Assembly: GCA_003118195.1 (NCBI GenBank)
Contig: BEXV01000966.1
Span: forward strand, 116,295 to 150,527
DNA length: 34,233 nt
Reading direction: 5' to 3'
Source of the DNA: Hemicentrotus pulcherrimus
Lineage: Eukaryota; Echinodermata; Echinoidea; Camarodonta; Strongylocentrotidae
Positions 12,390 through 24,199 of the stretch are shown here, one piece after another (within the stretch, counting starts at the first letter, position 1; every line of letters begins with the position of its first letter). The position numbers and the translations under genes were made by a program. The notes beneath the pieces were generated by a model. That model was not told where the DNA came from. It saw nothing but the letters and a program-made list of their open reading frames with translations, and did no database searches.

Positions 12390-12787
12390 CTTACGCGAGG
12401 GCGCATTATGTCCTCGGTACGAAAGCTGTCCGATTGCGTTATTACGCGCGCTAATCATTCCTGTGACGTAATGAGTGCATACGTCAATAATTCAAGATTA
12501 TGTTTATTGATTGCTCATTTTGCATTTATTTTGTATACGATGTCAATCTCACATGGCGCAGTGCTGCGTCAGTCATACGATGCCTCTTGTCTCACGGGCT
12601 TTGATCTTATTGGTAGAACGAAATACAACAGCAAATTACCCACCACTTTCGGAATAGCACAGTTTTTAACAAGATCGCAAATACTTTCGAAAAATCAACC
12701 GATGGCAATTTTAAACAAGGCGCCACCTATTGAAATGTGTATACGTGACAATGAGGTATTACGTAATCCAAAACTGATTTCAATGTG
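12390..12787. promoter_or_regulatory. Cluster of bZIP-type palindromes (candidate regulatory region)
   Basis: TGACGTA (12464-12470) and TACGTCA (12480-12486) form an inverted pair separated by nine bases. TGCGTCAGTCA occurs at about 12565-12575, and the perfect palindrome ATTACGTAAT at 12758-12767. These resemble CREB/ATF, AP-1/Maf and PAR/C-EBP bZIP sites. The overlapping 126-codon frame has no recognisable domain and is not called as a gene. Function is inferred only. Confidence 0.3.
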
Positions 12788-13835
12788 ACATACGCAATAT
12801 GGTATTGAAATTGCCTTTGAGAAGTTTGAGTTGATTTATCGAAAGTAGTTCCGATCTTGTTTAGTAGAACGAAAGTTCACGCAAACCCAGAACATGTTGA
12901 TAAGCAAAATTTTAGGAATATTTTCGGAATGAAGTAATGAAGGAACCCTAATCAAGAAAAGACGCCTTCGTATGAGCGAACCTTCAAATAACTTAGCTTC
13001 GATATTATGAACATCCGGAATGGGAAATTTCTGAATAAGAAGTCGAAAGAGCGAACCTTCTGATTTCGTAACTTTGGAATAAGTAATCCTTTCAAAGTTG
13101 AGCACCCCGGCATTAGAGAGGGTTAAATTTGTTAACCGTCCGATGCGTAGACAATTTACTTTCTATCATCACACTGGTAAATCACTTTACGGTCAAGTTC
13201 GAAGATCTCAACGAAGAACAGGTATACTACTTTGACCCTCTTCTCCACTCTTGCACCCCTCCACCAGTGTCAACACACCCCTGACACCACGCCCAAGGCA
13301 CCTTTGGTACCCCGTCGATGTACCCAGTTTGAATCTAATGGTATAACACACAGCTCGGAGAGTGGAAATGCAACATGAATTAATCTCTCCAAGGATTCTG
13401 TTGATTCATCTGTAGGCTTTGTTTATGCGCAACCCCTTTCTGCCACAAGCCCCCTTCATCACTCCCTTTCAGCACCCCTTTCATTTTTTCTCCTTGGATC
13501 CCCATCTCCCTCCCCCGTCTTTAGAGGGAGGGTTATAGGGGTATCTTCCTATACCTTCCCCTCCCTGGCTTTTTCATTTTTCCCCGATGGTGCCTAAAAC
13601 TATCTTACATGAACCTACTTATTTTTAAAGGATATTTCTTTCTTGTACTCCGCCTGTGATTTTTCGTCTTTAGTCTTTTTTTTGCATGAGATTTTTTCGT
13701 TTTTTTCCTCCAAGCTCTGCTTCCTCAGTATCACGTGACTAACTTCAACAGCCTCTCATTAAGAACATAAGAATACTGAGCAAGGCTATTGAATCACCAC
13801 TAATAATTATAATTTGTTCTTGAATATCGCATAAC
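12788..13835. other. Intergenic DNA, nothing recognised
   Basis: C- and T-rich between about 13220 and 13580, otherwise ordinary. The minus-strand open frame 12836-13105 has no recognisable domain. Confidence 0.5.
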
Positions 13836-14010
13836 TCATTATGATATAACGTCCCGATGCATTTCCAAAGAGCTTTGGAAATGATTACCCTAACTTTAGC
13901 TCTGGCAGCCGTTATCAGCGCACAGTGCATTTCAAGGAAGAATCCTACCAGGTACCTATTTGCCTTGTACTTGCATGGAGTGTAGCAAATGTAAATTATC
14001 TTACAAGGGA
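13836..14010 (-). mobile_element. SINE fragment, tail only, minus orientation
   Basis: GATTACCCTAACTTTAGCTCTGGCAGCCG...CCTACCAGGTACC...GGAGTGTAGCAAATGTA parallels 24560-24671. The tRNA-like head, which should follow at higher coordinates, is missing, so this is a 5'-truncated or broken copy. Confidence 0.65.
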
Positions 14011-15811
14011 ACAAAATTATGCTAACATATAACTCATATCGAATGATTATGAATAACCAAATACCACTGGAAACGGTAGCCAATAGACAGGATCAAGGAT
14101 TATTATATGCATGTATATATATATATTGATAACGGGATACGAACTTCATTCCTGTTTTGTGAATATGACGAAAGTGATCAAAGTGGTGAAGCAAGAGCAC
14201 CCTAAGTCAAATTGACGTAAAAATCAATCATTTTCTTAATAAATCCATTGTAACCAACATCGTTTCAGAAGTAGAGAGAGTTAGCAAGGTCAGTTCAATC
14301 GGAAATAAAAATAATAAATATTACTACAATTGTATTTGTAAACTCGAGTTGTTCGGGATTCTTTATTAATAGCACGTGTTCTATACTCTCTCATGGTGGA
14401 CGGATGTTTCTGATAGGGGAAAAAAAAGAGGAATGGATGAGAGGAAACGGAGAAAAAGAAAGGAAAGGAAAGCCTTCAGCTAATATTTTGACTCCAGAAA
14501 GTCGCCTTAGGAATGGACGAATATTTTACCAGACTGTTTAGAGGCTTGGTAGGTATGATTTTTAGATTGTGAAGGAATAGGCATGAACGAGGGCGGTTGG
14601 AAAGCAGAGTCTGCCAGCGGCTGGTTACCCATCGCGATCTCAGCGGGTCGCCACGGCCAGCCACCGGCCTGACTCATAGCTGAGACCTTGTAGCTGTCCA
14701 GTTGAATCGAGCGAGTTTACCCACTTCGTTCCTTGTCCGATGGTTGGGGTAGAATTCTCAATATTTTCCCTCTCTGTTACCCCCTCTTTTCTCTGATTTT
14801 ACTCGAGGGACTTAAGTTGAATGTGGAAGGTTCTGGTTTATGCAAAAATGGCAAAAACAATAGTTATATAGCCTTGAAACGACTTGGGGTACACCCCCGC
14901 TGTGTGAGGAAACATTGCAATATGGTTAGGCCCCCGAAAAAAGGTTACTCCTGATTTCTGGGCGTTTATAAAAAACTTTTTGACTGTGCACATAATCGAA
15001 ACATGTGCCGTGTATTTATACATCCACCCCTCTCCCCTCTCTCTCTCCGTCTGAATTGATTAAATGTATCTGTTTAAGTACTTTCCAAGACTACAAACGT
15101 CAATACTAGTATCGGTAATAATCAAATCAATTATAATATTTCATATTCAACATCTAGCAACAGTACTGTAGCGCCGACAAACATTTTCAATTCGAGTATA
15201 TTAAAGTTTACTTCATTTTACTCACATGAATAACAAATGTTATACATTTAGTACGCAAAAAAGTTGTATATCTTTAAAACTTGTTGTCAAGGTGATAGAT
15301 TCCCAAACTTTCATAACTTTCTGAATCAATCATGATCGAAAAAGTGTAGCAAAGGGCAAAATAATTGTGTGATATTACTGTTATTGTAAAAAGCGTATAT
15401 GCTTTTAAGCATTTTTATCTTTGGTTTACGGTTTATTAATATTATGTATAGACTACAGTCTTTATTAAATTTGTACTGACAATTCCATTTAGCTTTCCCT
15501 TTAAGGAGAAGAAATTATGATAGTGATATTATTGTCTCCTCTCCTTCCTCTTACTTCCTGAAAACCGAACTCTTAAGCCATGCGTGTCTAAGACACCCTC
15601 TTAGCAGGTTGATTTATACCGACATTATCGCCATATATTCTATCCATCCAATAAACTTTTCAAACACCAAACTTTTTCCAGAGCCCTGTCTCTTCCTCCC
15701 TCCTCCTCCTCCTTCCTCCTCTCTCCTCATCTCAATGTTTAGACGAGTATGGAAGGAACTCGTTGTTTGTTTTACTCGCTGAATAGGAACGCGTGCCAGT
15801 GCACCATCAAT
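14011..15811. other. Intergenic DNA, nothing recognised
   Basis: Contains a short (TA)n at 14114-14126 and C/T-rich patches near 15026-15047 and 15680-15730. No coding signal or transposon ends were recognised. Confidence 0.5.
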
Positions 15812-16030
15812 CTGGATTTCATCTTCTGTGATGTCTGGAAGACAAAAGTGAAAGAGGAGGGGTAATGGGGCAGTGGCGTAGACTGGGTTCAGATATATAG
15901 GGGGGCACTCACGTCATGGGGGCACCGAATTTTCTGGATTTCATCTGATGTAATGTCTGGAAGACAAAAGTAGACAGAACAGTGGTGTAGCGTTGGTCCG
16001 ACCATGTAGGGGGCACTTTTGTCATAAAAA
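15812..16030. repeat. Direct tandem repeat, period 122 bp
   Basis: CTGGATTTCATC..TGATGTCTGGAAGACAAAAGT-type sequence starts at 15812 and again at 15934. Each copy is followed by CAGTGGYGTAG and a GGGGGCAC block. The second copy has a ~13-bp deletion before CAGTGG. Confidence 0.75.
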
Positions 16031-16684
16031 GTGTGTGTGTGTGTGGGGGGGGGGGGGGGNNNNNNNNNNNNNNNNNNNNNNNNNNNNNNNNNNNNNNNNN
16101 NNNNNNNNNNNNNNNNNNNNNNNNNNNNNNNNNNNNNNNNNNNNNNNNNNNNNNNNNNNNNNNNNNNNNNNNNNNNNNNNNNNNNNNNNNNNNNNNNNNN
16201 NNNNNNNNNNNNNNNNNNNNNNNNNNNNNNNNNNNNNNNNNNNNNNNNNNNNNNNNNNNNNNNNNNNNNNNNNNNNNNNNNNNNNNNNNNNNNNNNNNNN
16301 NNNNNNNNNNNNNNNNNNNNNNGGGGGGGGGGGGGGGTCGTATGTGAAATACAGGAGAGAACAGAGCTATCGAATTAGGGGGTGAGGTGGAAAGGATTTA
16401 CCATCTTCTTTTCTTCACGTTTCATTCCCGTTCTCCCATTTTTCTTACTCTTGTTCTTTTATGTGTAATTGTTTTTGCATTTTAGTAAGGGCAGTAGTCT
16501 TATCATGAATAGTAGATGAATTGTGAAAGAGCAAATGCTATTGATTTGGACTGGATGCGGAAGGGCGTCGCTACCCCACTCCTCATGTTTCCGTACCCTC
16601 TTCCTTTCTTCCTTAATCTTTCTCGCCATTTGATGACGAAGGGGTTGTGCCCACACATGCTCCCCTCCCTTGGCTACGCCACCG
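15871..16684. mobile_element. Possible DNA transposon with CAGTGGCGTAG-type ends, containing the gap
   Basis: CAGTGGCGTAG at 15871-15881 faces CTACGCCACCG at 16674-16684, whose complement matches 10 of 11 bases. G-rich GGGGGCAC-type sequence lies just inside the left end and CCCACACATGCTCCCCTCCC just inside the right. Similar CAGTGGCGTAG termini occur on hAT-like and other DNA elements of marine invertebrates. A second left end (CAGTGGTGTAG, 15980-15990) sits inside a tandem duplication, so the left boundary is ambiguous. The interior is incomplete because of the gap. Confidence 0.45.
16060..16322. other. Assembly gap (263 N) flanked by poly-G
   Basis: 263 unresolved bases with exactly 15 G on each side (16045-16059 and 16323-16337); a (GT)n run precedes the left G tract. 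The open frames that run through it are artefacts. Confidence 0.99.
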
Positions 16685-17081
16685 AGGTTGAGTATTGATG
16701 ATTTAAAAACAAACTGATTGAAGTACGTTTACCTTAGATATAGGATGAGAAGGCGGAGGGAAAACAGAAGCGAGCTGGAGAAAGAATTTATGAGAAGACT
16801 CTCGCCGATCTCTGTGCGAAAGTTCGTAAATAGACGAGGTGAGAAGCAGAGCTCTATTGCAAGGGATCGCGATGCGGTGTATGTATATTTATTATTTTTG
16901 GTAAAAATGAGTGCTTCGTGCTTTCCGGCGAGATTGTTTCACGGGCTGCACATTTCGTTTAAGTTTCCTTAATGGAGAAATGGTTTATGAGCTTTTATCG
17001 CTAAGCACTTCTTCATCGTCACATCATGTCAGTCCTCAACTATTGACATGTCATGTATTTTTTTCTGCACTCTGTTACTGT
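16685..17081. other. Intergenic DNA, nothing recognised
   Basis: Short open frames only; no recognisable product or repeat. Confidence 0.5.
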
Positions 17082-17215
17082 GTCGTGATCTAGTGGGTAC
17101 GTCACCAATGGGGGATCACAGGGTTCGCGGTTCTGCCTCGGCACTAATATTTCCTATCAAGACATTCATCTACACTTTTCACACTCGTGACGTCAAAGTC
17201 TATTGATTTTGTGAA
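17082..17215 (+). mobile_element. tRNA-derived SINE, plus orientation
   Basis: A-box TGATCTAGTGG (17086-17096) and B-box GGTTCGCGGTT (17122-17132) are followed by GCACTAATATTTCCTATCAAGACATTC-type sequence. That matches the complement of the tail in the minus-strand copies. Confidence 0.6.
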
Positions 17216-17890
17216 ATATTGAGGTAGGCACACGACTAAAAAACTTGTGTTTTCAGTAATTTTTTGAGATGTGTGCCATCAGGATAGGTCTATATTTGCC
17301 ACTGTGTATATGATTTGTTTTCACCGTGTAACCCGGGAAAATAATCCAGCATGTCATCTCGTTGATAGTGCGCAAGTTACCAAAATGAAAATGCAACCTC
17401 GCCTGCCACACAAAAAGGAACACGACGATTTTTGTTCAATTTAAATGTTTAGAATATTGAAAGTGAATATTTGTATGGAGAGATGGGGAGTGTTGGTAGA
17501 CAGTGCAGATACAGAAGATCTTTTCGAGAGGAAAGTTTGGGCGATATCAGACAGTCTCGCTTCCGAATTCCCTCCGGAAACATTGAAAACTCCAACCCCC
17601 TGTTTTCCGTCAAATAAAACCTCCCGATGCGTTATGATGCCATAAATCAATATGCAATTAGGACGGGTTCATTTTTCTCTGCGGGTGGCCCAGCGGTTAA
17701 CTTATACCGGCAAGAGTTTTGCAACATCGGAGGGACGTTAGGTATAAAGCAATTGAATATTTCTCACCTTGTTCCACGATTAAAGAAATCAAATTTTGAA
17801 CCTGATTACCATTCATTACACAAAAATACCATTATTGATCAAGTATTAGAGCAACACAGAAAAAATAGTTCATGGTTCTGAGTTCATGTT
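17216..17890. other. Intergenic DNA, nothing recognised
   Basis: No gene was recognised. A GGTGGCCCAGCGGTTAACTT stretch at about 17684-17703 looks like a tRNA A-box but no B-box follows. Open frames 17441-17881 have no recognisable domain. Confidence 0.45.
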
Positions 17891-18080
17891 TAAATCCTGT
17901 GGCGTACACGTCAATCATTAAATATTTTACTTTCTATTTTAACACTAATAACGGATATAAAGAATTATAAAATAGGAAGTGAAATCGTACAAAAACCAAT
18001 GAAGTTACATAAAAGCAAGGTTGTAGCGGAGGAAGAGGAAGGGAGGAATTGTGGGAGAGAGAGAGAGAGAGAGAGAGAGA
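17891..18080. repeat. Copy B of an exact ~187-bp duplication, ending in (GA)n
   Basis: From TAAATCCTGTGGCG to GTGGGAGAGAGAG this segment is identical base for base to 7419-7605, 10,472 bp away, in the same orientation. The identity ends inside the GA tract, after which the two flanks differ. The left flank here is ordinary sequence; at the other copy it is an (AT)n tract with an N. Confidence 0.95.
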
Positions 18081-18454
18081 TTTTCCGATTTCGTCAACGA
18101 CTCGCCATTGAAACCCCTTGCCGTGATTGGTAAATGTGGTTGGCGCCCCCTACTGGTTGAGGTTTACTTTCTTTTCTTGAGTAACATACGCACGTTCATG
18201 GTTTGTTTAACTGTACCATATTTTTGCATTTTGTCCTTCCTGACAGACTATGGTTATTGTTTCGAAGCATATTACGTGACAAGGCACAGGAGGAATATTT
18301 CTTTTGTGCGAAAAGAAGTATAGGGTCCTATATCCTGCCTTTAAAAGAAAGAAGGAGTTTTGGAGAAAATCCCGATTTGGAATGGGACTTTTGAAGTGTT
18401 TGAATGCGTAGTTTGCAGAGGACAGGGACATATTTTGGAGGAAGGGAGACAGGG

Positions 18455-18456
18455 AC

Positions 18457-18489
<33 letters not shown>

Positions 18490-18505
18490 TTTGGGGGGGG
18501 GGGAG
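18455..18505. repeat. (GA)n microsatellite joined to a poly-G run
   Basis: GAGAGAGA tract followed within about 10 bases by an uninterrupted G run (from about 18492) and GGAGGAGG. Confidence 0.9.
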
Positions 18506-19964
18506 GAGGGAACAATCTCCTATAACAGTAATGAAAAGGGATTGAATATTCATAGATTGATGACATTATTGTCCACAATATGTGGAAATATGTTTGTTTT
18601 TATTTTATATTCATCTACTTCTTCTTAAAGCACACGTAAGACATTCTATGCGTTGTCTAAGCACCGCATCCGTCTTAGTTATCATCACTTTTATACTTCC
18701 ATCCACATTCTCCTTCAGCGTGATCAGACAGTTGTTATTAATATTTGATGAAAATAGATCCAATGTCCTAAAAAATGTCGGCCTCCCTGTACCAACGCTT
18801 ACAACTTTACCATGTCATTTACGGAGTTGCTTTGGTAGGACGATGAGCCTCCAGTGCCTTCTTGCGTAATATCTACAACTAAAATCATTTACAAAATGTA
18901 TAATTGCTCTGTTAGCATTCTATGTAACCGAGACATCATTGAAAAAAAGAATCATTCCCGTAAAAAAAAAATTGTTTGAAAAGTAAAAGACACGAAGAAC
19001 AATATCATATAAAGTTCTTGTGATACTCATCGCACCCGCGGGCGGGCCGTAAAGTTATAGGGGTGTGGTCCGGTGCTCTTGGCTTCGATCGTCTCGAGCG
19101 GGGGACTTCAAGTTCTCCGCCTCACCATGTCGCCTCCAACCCTAAACCATGGCAGGTAAAACAATCCTGGATTAGATTTCTTCTGAAGATATCTCTGTTG
19201 ATATGCACTATCCTACCCTTCGGCATGATGCATCAGAGATATAGGTAAGATGGCTGTGTAAACATTCGGCTCAAGTTATCCCACTCATTCCCAGGTGAAC
19301 TTTTTACGAGAACAAATTGTCGGCCCAGCAGCAAACTTTCGAAAGTACTTCAGGTTTTGATTGCTTTAATTTCTCATATTCCCATCAAAATTGTTCTCCA
19401 CTTTTCCTTCTCACTTTCCTGCCATGTACCCCCCCCCTTCCCCCACTCTATATCTCTCTTCCCCTCCTCTTTTCCAATTTGTCCCTCTCTTTCACTTATT
19501 ATTCTTTCACTCTCAGTTAGGAATTGGTGGCCTTTTTCAAGATTCTTACACCATGGTTGGGACAAATTTCTCGAAGGCGTGAGAAAGGTTAAACGTTGTT
19601 GAGAAAAGGAAAACGTTTTACACGGGTTGCATTGGGTGGGAATAATTATGCGCTCAGCATGAGACGTGGGACTTTCCTTGTCCACTCCAGAATGGGAAAG
19701 TGACTAAAAATGACTCTATTTTGATAGGACTGCAAGTCGGAAAGTTATTTTAGAAACTCGAGCATTTGCATTTGAAAATGGTAATAATAACAATTATATA
19801 CACCCCTTTCAAGAGATTTTCAGTGCAATTTTACGTTACCGCAATCAATAATCCGCCTTTCATGAATATTTACGAGTTCGTCTAAGGTGCATACTCCCCA
19901 CTCCCCCGGGAGCAAAAGGTTCAGTGGCCATTTTCCAGGCACGCACATGATTATTATTATTTTT
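18506..19964. other. Intergenic DNA, nothing recognised
   Basis: No gene recognised. It contains a C/T-rich patch around 19400-19515 including an 8-C run. Frames here are short and low-complexity. Confidence 0.5.
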
Positions 19965-20120
19965 TTACCAGGGTGACGCTCGACTAATACTGCATGCGCA
20001 CTCGTTTGTGCACCTGGGTAGAGAGAAGTAATTTGGACAAAAATGCATTGCGTAGGAACATGACTTCCTTACCTGGGTATGAACCAATGACCCTCGCATC
20101 TCTCTGATCAAGTGTTCAAA
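19965..20120 (-). mobile_element. Diverged tRNA-derived SINE, minus orientation
   Basis: GGGTATGAACC at 20075-20085 reads as a B-box complement. It is preceded by AAATGCATTGCGTAGGAACATGAC, resembling the 'TGCCTTGC..AAGGACAT' tail block of the other copies, and by CACCTGGGTAGAG. It is more diverged than the copies at 8681 and 24555. Confidence 0.4.
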
Positions 20121-20335
20121 GAAAATAAGCTACAATTAGCCCATCTCATGCCTGAGTTGGTATAGTTGGTTACTCATGACAATAGTTTAAGCAATGTTTG
20201 TTGAATTGGAAGACAGTTGATACGAATAAAACTTTGTGAACTTGAACTGAAGAAATCAGTGTAAAATTGTGGAGTAAACGCGAGGAAGAAGAAGGGAAAA
20301 TGATGTGGGTGCGTTCATAATTATGTGCTTGTGTG

Positions 20336-20387
20336 TATATGTGTGAGAGCAAAAGTGAGAGAGAGAGAGAAAGAGAGAGAGGTGAAA
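20336..20387. repeat. (GA)n microsatellite
   Basis: GTGAGAGCAAAAGTGAGAGAGAGAG-type purine tract with one AAAG interruption, preceded by a short GTGTGTATATGTGTG stretch. Confidence 0.85.
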
Positions 20388-20463
20388 TGATAGAGGAAGA
20401 AAGAATGGGAAAGAGGGATGGCCCGAGGGGACAGGTTATAATCTGTCGTTGAGATCTCACCAG

Positions 20464-20540
20464 AGGTCAAGGGTCACCAAGGTCAGATGGTCAAGTAGAC
20501 AGGGTCGTTCTGCTACGACACGATTCAAGGTCAATGACCT
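20464..20540. promoter_or_regulatory. Cluster of nuclear-receptor half-sites (DR1, DR3, DR2, IR1)
   Basis: Six AGGTCA-type half-sites lie within 77 bases: AGGTCA 20464-20469, GGGTCA 20471-20476 (direct repeat, spacer 1), AGGTCA 20480-20485 (spacer 3) and TGGTCA 20488-20493 (spacer 2). A perfect inverted pair then follows, AGGTCA 20528-20533 and TGACCT 20535-20540 (spacer 1). Such spacings are known binding configurations of RXR heterodimers and related receptors. Function is inferred from sequence only; no adjacent gene in this window suggests a target. Confidence 0.45.
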
Positions 20541-20863
20541 TTCAATTATCAATACATCATCGCGGTCCCTCCCTCACGTCCCCATCCCATTGCCAAGTTC
20601 ACCCCGATTACCATCAGTTTACATGACACATGATGTTCGATGGTTTGATCATGTTTACAGTTTTTGAGCCCGCGACACCGTTACCATAGTGATTTTAAAA
20701 GTTTAAATAATTGGAGGAAAATGGAGGGGGGAAGACAAGAACAAGAGGGCCCAGTTACGGAAGGGATGACTATTATGGGTAAGGAAGATAGGGATAATAC
20801 ATGTTCAAATAGCATGAGAGGAAAAAGCAGAAATGGAACATAACAAAGGAAGAGGGTATAGGG

Positions 20864-20871
20864 ACAGAGAG

Positions 20872-20931
<60 letters not shown>

Positions 20932-20998
20932 GGAGAGAGAGTAGAGAGAGAGAGAGGTGTCTTCGGGGAGGGGAGAGAGAAAGAGAAAGAAAGAGGGA
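20864..20998. repeat. (GA)n-rich microsatellite
   Basis: About 135 bases, nearly all purine on the + strand, mostly GAGAGA with AAAG interruptions and one GTCTTC interruption. Arg/Glu- and Ser/Leu-rich frames here are artefacts of the repeat. Confidence 0.95.
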
Positions 20999-23900
20999 TA
21001 TGTTTCGTGATTCTTTCTAATGTATACACTTTGTCAAGCATTATGATTGATGCATAATTCTAACACTTTCATTTTTGTAAGAAATTTTGAAGTAATACCT
21101 TTAAGAGAAGGTTACATAAGGTCACTGCAATAGATACAGTCGGGCAGGTCTCTTTCGGTTGTTTTGACATCAATTTTCCGCGTCGTCTCGCGTCGTTGGA
21201 CAATGCAAGAATCTTAAAGGTGAACTCCGCCATAATTCGAAATTCTTTTAAAGATTTTTGGCTTTCAATATAACTATTACAAAATGGGTCTACAACGATT
21301 TATTTCACAATGGCGAAGTCTGAATAGTTTTGCCGTAGCCTCCATCATTGAAATTAAATTTTAAGAAGTTCTGTTAAAAAAAAAAAAACTTAACACAAAA
21401 CACTAAATTTACTGAGAATGAAATTATGTTTAATTGTCACGATAAACCTAAAGAATGTGACATAAACTGAGATATAGAAAATATATTAATACTTTATACT
21501 GTATATCAAGGTTCTAGGCCTCTGATTGGTCAAAACTATTATATGCATGTTATTGACTATTAACCGCTGCGTAACAATAACAGGGCAATGGTTGGAAATA
21601 ATATCAGGTCAATAGCTTCTTTTGCATATCTATCTTCAATTAGATTGAATATTTACCTCACCGTATACACGGACAAATTTCCATTCTTCTAAAAGGAAAA
21701 AAAGTATTATTTCTTTAATTTCTATGTTTTGTTACGAGCGCAAGCTGTATGACATTACGGCGAGACATTCCAAACGACATTCATGTTTACATGTCTCTGT
21801 TATTGATACGATCTCGCGCCATGATTTGTTTGACGCGGGAGGGTCATTGCTGTCGCTGGCGGCTAGATTGGACATCAGTTTCCTCTTCGTATGGCGTAGT
21901 CCGTAGAAGGGGAGGGGGCGCGAAGGGGCGGTAAGGGGATGGGGCTCTCGTACTTGTCAGGATGTAGACGATATTTGATCACTTTGAAATTGAATATTCA
22001 TATAACCAGAAACGATAATAACGTTATCTATATGAAATTCTAAAATGTAGGGATTTTACAAAAATAACAAAGAATTAGAAAATGATTTGGATTTGAAAGA
22101 ACGTTCTATGTTGACTCAAATGGACAGCAAAGGAATTGTAACAATTTGTATAGGGTTAGATTTTAAATATCCGGGTAGTCAAATCTCTATTTTTCTACTT
22201 TTTACACTTTTCTTTAGGACACCTCAAATGCATTTCTCTACTGGCAAGATAGTCGATGAAAATCCAGAGCAGAATTTGTATTAACATATCGTATAACAAT
22301 TTAGGATCTGAATAGGCACATGCTTGCCTCCTATTCTTAGATATACTTGTCATGCTACCTTTTTGATAACGTCCATCTACATTTTACATTCGGCGTGATG
22401 TTTGTTCAAGAAACAAAAGAGCCCTCCATATATTTTCCCCTCTCAAAGTTTGACGGGCTTTGTGAGATTTTAGTAATAGATGAAGATTCTAACGTAAATG
22501 TTATGAAATTGTTACGCTGGATGTTTGATACTGTAATGTCTACAAATACAAAACTACGTTTGATTGAAGATATATAGGAACTGAGTTATATACAGAAATT
22601 AAGACGCGATACCCAAATATCTGTTGAGCACCTAACCCCATATTTGCAGATGCGTGCTGGTGCATTTTCAGCGAACCTAATTTCAACATGCAGATTTTTA
22701 TAAGTTATTTTGCCGGCCCAAACTATTCATATTTTAATGCAATAAATGCATGCCAAATATTTCAGAGTGACTCCAAAACGACAGAGCTTTAATTTTAAGT
22801 TTGTTAAAACTTGAAACTAAATTGAAGTCTCTTGATTCTCTTTAATATCAAAGGAGCAAAGCGAGTGATTGTAGTCGGGTGCGAGATAAAATCTGAAAAA
22901 TTCCACCCATGCATAGCCGATGATGTTGCGCCGTGAATGAGGCCGGTGACGGATTACGGATATTTCGTCTTTTCAGAATCTCGGATGACTTGCTGAAAGA
23001 TATTAATACGAGAAACAATAATCGTCGTCCAGAAGGGAACAATATTGTCTCGAAGATAAACCGGAGACTATATTCTAATCTCCATGTCTGTCTAAGGTAC
23101 TTCAAAATTGTTTATGGGGAATTAGAAGATGAGAGGAGCGTTTTTTTTTCTGAAAATCGAAATGGTTGTGCATTTATCAGGCCTATATAATTATTCATAA
23201 ATATATACAATACAATACGGTCTGTATATGGTATATAATTATGTATGATGTTTCTTTTTAAATCAGCAGTGTGGTGAAAAGGTTTATATTTGGGGGTAAA
23301 GTTTCTTAAATTTTTGAAAGTGTGAACAGTGACTGCTTCTTTTGAAGTAGAAATCCTTGTCTTCTACATTAAGATTTCGTATATCAATTTTTATTGCCAG
23401 AAGATACTTTTCCTCTATATACACTCGACCTTTTCTTTTCTTCTCACAAAAAATATCAACAGTAGTTTTCTCAAACTCCAACACAGCTTGCCTACTGGGA
23501 ACCGCAATGGTCTGTAATTTAGCAAGACCCTACGACAAGGTGCCTAAGCAAAACAAAATATCAGAACTGTTCATTCAGTCCATAACTTTGATATACAATA
23601 AGTTGTATTTCCGTAGCTTTATATACAGACAATAATGTTTTTAATTTAGAAGGCATCAGATATAATATTTGATGACTTATCGGGGACTGAAAACAGGGTG
23701 ACTATGAGTTCTAAGGTAACAAACATGAACAGGAAAACAGACCCACTATCGTGATTTTAGAAGTTTTTGTTTTGAGCCACATTGTAGATTTGTTGTGGTC
23801 TGAGAAGTGCTCAGCTTGAGAATATTACTAAAACAAACATACCTTTATTCATATCAAATTAGATCGTTCCGTTATGGCGGTGGTTACACTAAATAATTTA

Positions 23901-24199
23901 TACACAGTGGTTATATTTAAATGAAACGTCCCGTAGTGATTTAGATATTAAACCTCAGTTATGTACATGTATTTTGAGAATTTCTTTGGATATATTTAGA
24001 ACGCAAGTATTAAAAGCTGTGTATGATTCATACAACATTTTAGTACAGACAATAACCAATTGTTTTATCCGAATTGGTAACTTGGGGTTAATTACAGGAA
24101 ACCCATATAAAATTGTAGTGGTCTGGCCTAAGTAACGAATTATCATTTTCCCAATTAATGAATTTACTTGAAGGACTCTTTGCACTAATTATGAGTCAT
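20999..24199. other. Long intergenic stretch, nothing recognised
   Basis: No gene, transposon end or strong repeat was seen in these 3.2 kb. Open frames are under 95 codons, in AT-rich sequence, with no domain similarity. Confidence 0.5.

Noticed and set aside
12408..12788. 126-codon open frame on the + strand
   Set aside because: No recognisable domain; the sequence is better explained as non-coding with bZIP-like palindromes.
15993..16385. 130-codon open frame on the + strand
   Set aside because: Most of it is assembly gap (N) and poly-G.
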